Origin: Sediminispirochaeta sp.
Lineage (GTDB): Bacteria > Spirochaetota > Spirochaetia > B11-G9
NCBI GenBank assembly: GCA_024763455.1
Contig: JANTFL010000006.1
Span: forward strand, 1-45,908
Length of the DNA: 45,908 nt
Direction: 5' to 3'
Shown: piece after piece, positions 39,619-45,908 of the stretch
Layout: the number at the start of each line of letters is the position of its first letter
How positions within the stretch are numbered: the first letter of the stretch is position 1
Program-made: the position numbers and the translations under genes
Notes under the pieces: generated by a model
Seen by the model: the letters and a program-made list of their open reading frames with translations, nothing else
Told to the model about the DNA's origin: nothing
Database searches by the model: none

Positions 39619-40760
39619 GGCTGTCAATCTCCCTGATCTTACTTCTATTAGTTAGTGCTTCCATGGAGTTATCTGCAGAAACAGCTCTTTTTATTACCAG
39701 TACTCCAATGGGAGCTAACGTAGTGGTAGACGGATCAACGCTCTCCAGGAGAACACCGGTACTCATCAGGAATCTTTCTACAGGGGTACATACTATTGAA
39801 TTGCTCAAACTCGGCTATGTAAACGTTAAGAAGAAAAATTTTATTAGGAAAGATGAAGTTTTAACTTTTAATCAGATTCTAGAGTATCAGTATATTCCTT
39901 TTGTTATACCTACCCATAAATATATTAAAATTAATGCCCAACCAAATTCCAGGGGGAACTTTCTGTTGAAAGACGGAACCTACCAGTTTAAAATGCAGCA
40001 GGAAAACCTTGATATTACCCCGGTTTATCCAGGGCAACGGTTCATAGACGGACTGAACATCGCCATTCCCTTACTTGTAATATTATCCGGGGCATTAACA
40101 GTAAATGAAATATACAATCCTCACAACACAAGTAGATCTTTGTCCGGGTTTACCCTTTTTTCCTTCGGGGTAAGTACTGCTCTTATTGTAGCTGATGGGG
40201 GACTCTGCTTTGCAAGAGACAAGTATTATAAAGATTTTTCCATACCTGAGAGTGAGGTAGAAACAGATTATCCGGAAACGATTTATAAAACCGCAGAACA
40301 GATGTTTTCAGCAGGAGAATTGGATAAATCATTACATTACCTTGATAGGATTCTTAAGGAGTTTACCCAGTCGGATATATACCCATATGCCCTTTTTAAA
40401 GCTGCGAAAATTAATATTGTGAAAGATAATTCCTCTTTGGCACAGAAGATGCTTTTAAAATTAGTTTCTGACTATCCATTACCTGAACTCTATAACACCG
40501 CAGTTAAAAGTCTTTCTGATATTTACCTACGAAATGGTGAATATAAAGAAAGTCTGGATCAGCTATCTTTAATCGTTTTCATAGATCATGGCTTTACGCG
40601 GGAAGATATCGACTTTCAGCGTTATAAGATACTCAAAAAATGGGCAGAATCTGATAAAGGGAAAATTGCTGCTTTAAAATCCCACGTTGAGTCTATGGTA
40701 CAAAATTATCCCGATTCCCCACGATATAACTTATACATCCGTATTCTGTCTACTCTCTAA
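39615..40760 (+). CDS. PEGA-domain protein with tetratricopeptide-like C-terminal region
   Basis: ALFITSTPMGANVVVDGSTLSRRTPVLIRNLSTGVHTIELLKLGY is PEGA-like. GTG at 39615 overlaps the upstream TGA (GTGA) and follows AGGAGG; the track starts at 39600. Confidence 0.75.
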   Translation: MRLSISLILLLLVSASMELSAETALFITSTPMGANVVVDGSTLSRRTPVLIRNLSTGVHTIELLKLGYVNVKKKNFIRKDEVLTFNQILEYQYIPFVIPTHKYIKINAQPNSRGNFLLKDGTYQFKMQQENLDITPVYPGQRFIDGLNIAIPLLVILSGALTVNEIYNPHNTSRSLSGFTLFSFGVSTALIVADGGLCFARDKYYKDFSIPESEVETDYPETIYKTAEQMFSAGELDKSLHYLDRILKEFTQSDIYPYALFKAAKINIVKDNSSLAQKMLLKLVSDYPLPELYNTAVKSLSDIYLRNGEYKESLDQLSLIVFIDHGFTREDIDFQRYKILKKWAESDKGKIAALKSHVESMVQNYPDSPRYNLYIRILSTL

Positions 40761-42153
40761 TACTTTCAAAAACTCTTCGTATCTCACTAATATTATTCAG
40801 AAATAATTCAATAATATAAGGATCAAAGTGTTCTCCTTTTTTATCAAAGAGGTAATCCAGTGCTCTTTCAAAGGACCAGGGACTTTTATAGGGCCGTTTT
40901 GAGGTTAGCGCATCGAACACATCCGCAATGCTCACAATTCTTCCGAGTATAGGAATTTCTTCCCCCCTTAAGGAATCAGGATACCCTGTTCCATCATACT
41001 TTTCATGATGTGATCGAGAGATAACCGCTCCGGCTTTTAAGTATTTGCTGCTTGAGTTTGTAAGTATCCTGTGTCCAATTGTTGTATGAGTTTTAATTAT
41101 CTCGAACTCCTGCGAGGTTAGCTTGTCCTGTTTGAGTAAGATAACATCAGGAATCCCAAGTTTTCCAATATCATGAAGAGGAGCAGCATAGTAGATTAAT
41201 TCCTGCATCTCGTTGCTGTGTCCCAGAGCTTTTGAAAGCAACAGGGAGTAACTGCTGACTCTTGAGATATGAGCTCCTGTTTCCGGATCTTTATATTCCG
41301 AAGCATGCGCCAGCACTGTCAGTGTTTCATACTCTCTTAAAAATACATTTTTACTTGCAATAGCTTTATCCAAGGCATATTTCTTGAGTTTTTTATAGGC
41401 AAGATCGAGATTTGATGTCATTTCATTAAACTCATATGCAAGTTCTCCAATTTCATCAGGATATTCTATTTTAACTTTGCGGGAGAAATTTTTATGTACT
41501 GATATATCATGTATAGCATTTCTGATCCGATCTATTGGACCGAGCATAATACCCAGGACAACCAAAACAGCAACAATGATAATGGCAAGCGAAACGGTAA
41601 AAAGCAGAACCTGGATATAGGTCATCTTTACTATATCTTTCAAAAAGGATTTCTTTTCCTCAACCAAAAACATATCCCAGCCAAATTCCTGGATATTTGC
41701 TGTAATACCAATGTACTTTTTACCGGATATTGTAAAATCGTGTAAAATGTTCTTTTGATGCAAACTGCCTTTATTTAATTTTACACCTTCTTTCTCATTA
41801 TAGTTAATCTCTCCTGTCGTAAAGACTAAATGCCCATTTTTATCAACTGCAAAAATATATTCAGTACTTTTTCTTATTGTCCCCTCAGCAAAGGATTCTA
41901 TTGATTTATGGACAATATCAATATAGAGAGGGTCATCTTTGAATCCACTTGTTCTCAAATTGGTCCATTGGCTCTTTGAGTAGTTCAAAAGCTGTTGCAT
42001 CTTATAATTCATGAACTCACCGGAAACAGTGAAAAGACTTTGTCGTGATGACAGTAGTGAAATATAAGCGCTTATGGTAAAACTACAGGCTAAAAGAGGA
42101 ATTAAAAACAGTAAGATCTTCTTTTTCAAGCCGAAACGGATACTTTTTCTCAT
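40750..42153 (-). CDS. HD-GYP domain protein with sensor and HAMP-like domains (putative c-di-GMP phosphodiesterase)
   Basis: ETGAHISRVSSYS, LHDIGKLGIPD, SHHEKYDGTGYPDSLRGEEIPILGRIVSIADVFDALTSKRPYK; two TM segments flank an extracytoplasmic sensor. Start trimmed from 42198 to MRKSIRFG with GGAG RBS. Confidence 0.9.
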   Translation of the reverse strand: MRKSIRFGLKKKILLFLIPLLACSFTISAYISLLSSRQSLFTVSGEFMNYKMQQLLNYSKSQWTNLRTSGFKDDPLYIDIVHKSIESFAEGTIRKSTEYIFAVDKNGHLVFTTGEINYNEKEGVKLNKGSLHQKNILHDFTISGKKYIGITANIQEFGWDMFLVEEKKSFLKDIVKMTYIQVLLFTVSLAIIIVAVLVVLGIMLGPIDRIRNAIHDISVHKNFSRKVKIEYPDEIGELAYEFNEMTSNLDLAYKKLKKYALDKAIASKNVFLREYETLTVLAHASEYKDPETGAHISRVSSYSLLLSKALGHSNEMQELIYYAAPLHDIGKLGIPDVILLKQDKLTSQEFEIIKTHTTIGHRILTNSSSKYLKAGAVISRSHHEKYDGTGYPDSLRGEEIPILGRIVSIADVFDALTSKRPYKSPWSFERALDYLFDKKGEHFDPYIIELFLNNISEIRRVFESIRE

Positions 42154-42241
42154 CCATACTCCATAGTAACAATGTAGCTTAATTTTTTCATTTTGCAAGA
42201 ATTTTATTATATAACTTTAATCTTTTATAGTATACTTAGGT

Positions 42242-43570
42242 ATGAATTCAAAAAATGAGCCTTCTAATCTGCTTCAGGAAGCTGTAATTCTCTCTGAACA
42301 GGAGAGGCAGCAAATACTTTCGGAAATAGAAAGAGACTTTTTGGATAGCAGCGAAGATGATTTTGATATTAACCGTTTAGCTGCAAAATCATCTGGCGTT
42401 GTTCTTCCTTTATTCATTGCAATGTTTGTTATAGCAGCAACTGCATTATTAATGCTGACGTCAACAATTATGATAACACGTGAGAATAAAATAAATCTTG
42501 AGTATAAGTTTACTAACATTTCCGGTTCAGAATGGAAGATTTTACAGTTATATATGAAGGAAACAACCAGGAGAATTGAACGTAAAAACAACCAGATTAA
42601 TATTTACAAGAAAGAAATTGAAAATTATGATCATAAACTTAAAACATTGAAAGAACTGCTCAAAATAAAACAGAATACGGAAAACAGGCTGGCGCAAGAA
42701 CGGGCGAGACTGGTATCGGAGGGACTAACCGAAGGTGAAATAACAGTAAAGATAAATGCTTTAAAAAAAGATTTTGTTTCTGATATTGCTCCTGACATGA
42801 GTGAATTTTACAGTCTCAGTATTGCGGAAATAAATAAGCAGATTGACGAACTCCTCAATGCTAAATCAAAAAGTGAGGAAAACCTTAAAACCAGCGTCGC
42901 TGAACAGGAGCAGCTCGTCATAAAAACAAATGGAATTCAGGAACAAATAAAAGTACAGGAAACAGCTGCACCTGAACTCCTGGCATCTATGAACAGACTG
43001 AAACAAATTGTTGATCACTATAAGAATGAAGAAAAGGTACAAAGTAAAATTACAGATCTCTACGGTCAGATATTCAGAGCGATGGATACTAAAGACTCCA
43101 TACAGGCCCTCCAAAAAATTGATGACCTACAGCAAATACTCAAAGATATTAAGGACCAAAAAGTCACTCTACGGACTGATCAGATTCCCGTTAACGAAAA
43201 AATTGTACGTACTCTAAAAACCTATATAAATAAAGCAGAGGAAGAGGATGCTGTAAAAACAGCCGCTGATATCTCTGCAGAGAGGGATCACATACACCGG
43301 TCACAAGAAGGAATGAGTACGGATGGTCTTCTTTTATTCGGGGTTGTCTCTTTTTCACAATTTAATACTGTATTCATTGATTCACTTTCCGGTATGAGTA
43401 TATCAAAAGGAAGTACATTCTATATCTTTAAAAGAGGTCATACAGATATTGCCTTGGGTAGAGGTACTATCTCAGGAGTTTCATCTGCTGAAATTGTTGG
43501 AGAGTTAAAAACTTCCTTCAACACGGAATATACAATTGAAGCGGACGATCTGGTATATATCACCCCATGA
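42242..43570 (+). CDS. membrane-anchored coiled-coil protein, unknown function
   Basis: One TM segment (GVVLPLFIAMFVIAATALLMLTSTIMI) followed by long Lys/Glu heptad-rich helices and a compact beta-rich C-terminus. Confidence 0.72.
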   Translation: MNSKNEPSNLLQEAVILSEQERQQILSEIERDFLDSSEDDFDINRLAAKSSGVVLPLFIAMFVIAATALLMLTSTIMITRENKINLEYKFTNISGSEWKILQLYMKETTRRIERKNNQINIYKKEIENYDHKLKTLKELLKIKQNTENRLAQERARLVSEGLTEGEITVKINALKKDFVSDIAPDMSEFYSLSIAEINKQIDELLNAKSKSEENLKTSVAEQEQLVIKTNGIQEQIKVQETAAPELLASMNRLKQIVDHYKNEEKVQSKITDLYGQIFRAMDTKDSIQALQKIDDLQQILKDIKDQKVTLRTDQIPVNEKIVRTLKTYINKAEEEDAVKTAADISAERDHIHRSQEGMSTDGLLLFGVVSFSQFNTVFIDSLSGMSISKGSTFYIFKRGHTDIALGRGTISGVSSAEIVGELKTSFNTEYTIEADDLVYITP

Positions 43571-43584
43571 GTATGTAATACTAT

Positions 43585-44247
43585 CTAATTCAGAACCAGC
43601 ATTCCGTCCAATGCGGTCCATCCTTGTTTTGTGTAAACAAGAGGATTGATATCAAGCTGACTGAAATGGGGGCCGAGCTTCTTTATAAGATCACCGATCG
43701 AAACAATAATTTCAGCTAGTTCTTCCATATCCATTTGCGAGCCCCGGTACCCCTGGAGTACAGCGGATACAGTCAGTTCCCTGAGCATCCGTAATGCCTC
43801 CTCTTTTTCAAGGGGTACAAGTCTAAAGGTAACGTCCTTGTAGAGTTCAGTTAAAATTCCCCCGGCACCGATCATTATAGCCTGACCAAAGGTGGGGTCC
43901 ACAAGACCTCCAAGAATAAACTCTATACCGGAATAGGAACTCATCTCTTCAACCAGTATGCGGCTTTGCGGGAATTTGGCTTGCATACTTAGAACCGCTT
44001 CACTATACGTTTCTTCAAAAACATTGAGTACTACCCCGCCTACTTCTGTCTTGTGAAGAATAGTAGAATCACAAACCTTTACGACAACAGGGAAGGTAAG
44101 CTGAGAAGGAGAAATTTCCTCTTTAGGATTAATGACAAATCCTTTAGGAACTTGAATTCCAATTGATTTGAGAAGGTTCTTGACCTCCCATTCGTCCGGC
44201 TTCCCTTCATGTTTAATATTTTTTAGCCAGGATTCAATCATTACCAT
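43585..44247 (-). CDS. acyl-CoA synthetase (ADP-forming) beta subunit, ATP-grasp
   Basis: FPVVVKVCDSTILHKTEVGGVVLNV, GGLVDPTFGQAIMIGAGGILTELYKDVTFRLVPL, LDINPLVY. Confidence 0.88.
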   Translation of the reverse strand: MVMIESWLKNIKHEGKPDEWEVKNLLKSIGIQVPKGFVINPKEEISPSQLTFPVVVKVCDSTILHKTEVGGVVLNVFEETYSEAVLSMQAKFPQSRILVEEMSSYSGIEFILGGLVDPTFGQAIMIGAGGILTELYKDVTFRLVPLEKEEALRMLRELTVSAVLQGYRGSQMDMEELAEIIVSIGDLIKKLGPHFSQLDINPLVYTKQGWTALDGMLVLN

Positions 44248-45646
44248 TTCCTCCGAGGTTTCTCACAATTCTTGATCGCTCCTCAAGGAAGCGGACAGCC
44301 CGTACAGTGCGGTAAATCGATGAAAAACCGACAACACCGCGGTCATAGAATTTTTTCAGCAATCCGTCGGTGTATGGACCGAACTCAGTGAATACAATGA
44401 TAGGTTTCCTGCTGTTTTTCACCCTCTGTGCTACAAGATCTATTAGGTCTTCGGAGAATCCGGGGGGAGAAAAGAAAACAAAACAGATAACTATATCAAC
44501 ACCGCTATCGGAAAGAACTGTATCTAACGTATCTACATACATTTGGTCTGTAGCACTGGCGGTAATATCAATAGGATTATGGGAAGAAGCAAAAGAAAGA
44601 TTAATCTCACTAATCTTTTCTCTGGTTTTATTATTTAATTCTGCCATTTTCAGTTCAGCCCGGGGATACTTCTGTTCGATATAATCTGTACACATTACCC
44701 CATATCCGCCTGCTGCTGTTATTACGGCAACTCTGTTACCTTTTGGCAGCGGCAGCATGGAAAGAGTTTTCGATGCATCGCATATTTCTTCTTCATCAAA
44801 AGCTCTTTGTATTCCGTACTGATGAAACGCTCCGTTTACAACCCTGTCAGATCCAGCAAGTTTTCCTGTATGGGAACTAACAGCATGCTGTCCTGCAGCC
44901 GATCTTCCTGCTTTAAGCACGATTATCGCTTTTTCTTTTGCAATCTTCTTTGCTTTTTCAAGAAAAACTTTGCCATCATCAATCGATTCAGCATAAATTG
45001 CAATACAGTTTACCTGTTTATCCTCATAAAAGTATTCAAGGAAATCGGTTTCATTGAGAAGAATCTTATTACCAAGTCCTACAAACGCTCTCATCCCGTA
45101 ACCGGTATTACTTGCAACGCCAAGCGCCTCTGTACCGACCGAACCGCTTTGGGTTATAAAAGCGATGCTGCCGCCTCCTGCAAGCGCCTTATCTCCGTGT
45201 TCAACAAATATCGTATCAAGACCGGTTTCAGGTAAAAAAATCCCAAGAGTATTCGGGCCGAGAATCTCTAACCCATACTCATCATGAATAGCCTTTAGCT
45301 CTTCTTCTAGTTTTTTCCCCTCTTCTCCTATCTCTCCAAAACCGCTGGCAATAATTATTGCAGCCTTTACTCCATGAGCTGCACATGCTTTTATTACGCT
45401 TACCGTTTTATCGGCACTTATCGTTGTAATTGCTAAATCTATCTTTTCAGGTAGTGCTGCCACATCCGGGTAGGCCGGAACTCCCATTATCTCGGCTTCT
45501 TTCGGATGTACCGGGAAAAGCCTCGCCCCGGAATGCTTGAGCCGGGAAAAAATTATGTGTCCTATTTTATCTTTTTTATTTGTAGCGCCGATTACTGCGA
45601 TTGATTTTGGATAAAATAACGGTTCGAGCTGTCTGGTTTTACTCAC
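44234..45646 (-). CDS. acyl-CoA synthetase (ADP-forming) alpha subunit, CoA-binding
   Basis: LEPLFYPKSIAVIGATNKKDKIGHIIF, ILGPNTLGIF, ITQSGSVGTEAL, phospho-His region SSHTGKLAGSD. Confidence 0.9.
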   Translation of the reverse strand: MSKTRQLEPLFYPKSIAVIGATNKKDKIGHIIFSRLKHSGARLFPVHPKEAEIMGVPAYPDVAALPEKIDLAITTISADKTVSVIKACAAHGVKAAIIIASGFGEIGEEGKKLEEELKAIHDEYGLEILGPNTLGIFLPETGLDTIFVEHGDKALAGGGSIAFITQSGSVGTEALGVASNTGYGMRAFVGLGNKILLNETDFLEYFYEDKQVNCIAIYAESIDDGKVFLEKAKKIAKEKAIIVLKAGRSAAGQHAVSSHTGKLAGSDRVVNGAFHQYGIQRAFDEEEICDASKTLSMLPLPKGNRVAVITAAGGYGVMCTDYIEQKYPRAELKMAELNNKTREKISEINLSFASSHNPIDITASATDQMYVDTLDTVLSDSGVDIVICFVFFSPPGFSEDLIDLVAQRVKNSRKPIIVFTEFGPYTDGLLKKFYDRGVVGFSSIYRTVRAVRFLEERSRIVRNLGGNGND

Positions 45647-45657
45647 CCCTCCCTCCC

Positions 45658-45891
45658 CTAGTTTCTTCCGAGTTCAAGGGCTTTTAAATTCATGTCCACT
45701 ATTTTTTGCCCCTTCCTGGTGAATAGCTCGATAACTGCTTCTTTTATTTTATCATAGGAAACAGGTATCTTGTTAGATAAAGCCCCGACCAAAACCATAT
45801 TCACAGCCCGCAGAGAACCCGCCTCTTTTGCAAGATCGTTTGCCTGTATAATCATACTGGAATCAAGGGCTGATATTTTTCCATGAATATA
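45658..45891 (-). CDS. 2-oxoacid:ferredoxin oxidoreductase gamma-type/IorB-like subunit, C-terminal part only
   Basis: QANDLAKEAGSLRAVNMVLVGALSNKIPVSYDKIKEAVIELF...VDMNLKALELGRN matches the C-terminal pattern of this family. The open frame extends to 45891, where an in-frame TAA (45892-45894) interrupts it. Confidence 0.6.
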   Translation of the reverse strand, partial: YIHGKISALDSSMIIQANDLAKEAGSLRAVNMVLVGALSNKIPVSYDKIKEAVIELFTRKGQKIVDMNLKALELGRN

Positions 45892-45908
45892 TTAGAGATC
45901 CGGATAAT

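Overview
The window is a gene-dense chromosomal segment, most likely from a spirochaete (Spirochaetota). That placement is my inference from the A/V-type ATPase cluster atpE-DUF2764-atpA-atpB-atpD, the tandem EF-G paralogues and the general gene content. Most of it is housekeeping: V-ATPase subunits, MutS2, RsgA, MurI, an RluA-family synthase, YggS, two EF-Gs, a PhnD/C/E-type ABC transporter, citrate synthase, TrmB, a GAF-domain PEP-phosphotransferase, Mfd, an AmrS-like radical SAM enzyme, an iron-type ABC transporter, an HD-GYP phosphodiesterase and a split ADP-forming acyl-CoA synthetase next to the 3' end of a 2-oxoacid oxidoreductase gene. Two tRNAs (Val-TAC, Asn-GTT) are present. I found no CRISPR array, rRNA, prophage, transposon or defence island, and no unmistakable new multi-gene system. 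The best second-look items are: (1) a recurrent promoter layout with the -10 element ending about 7 nt before a start codon and no Shine-Dalgarno, suggesting leaderless mRNAs; (2) an MBL-fold protein with a degenerate metal motif next to a pentapeptide-repeat protein with a Cys/His N-terminal motif; (3) a PhnE-like permease with an N-terminal membrane module and an inserted Ig/TIG-like domain; (4) an EF-G paralogue lacking the catalytic His; (5) a doubly degenerate receiver-PilZ protein; (6) an oxidoreductase plus acyl-CoA synthetase (ADP-forming) gene set with a possible frameshift at the window edge. All family calls come from reading motifs by eye; no database search was run.
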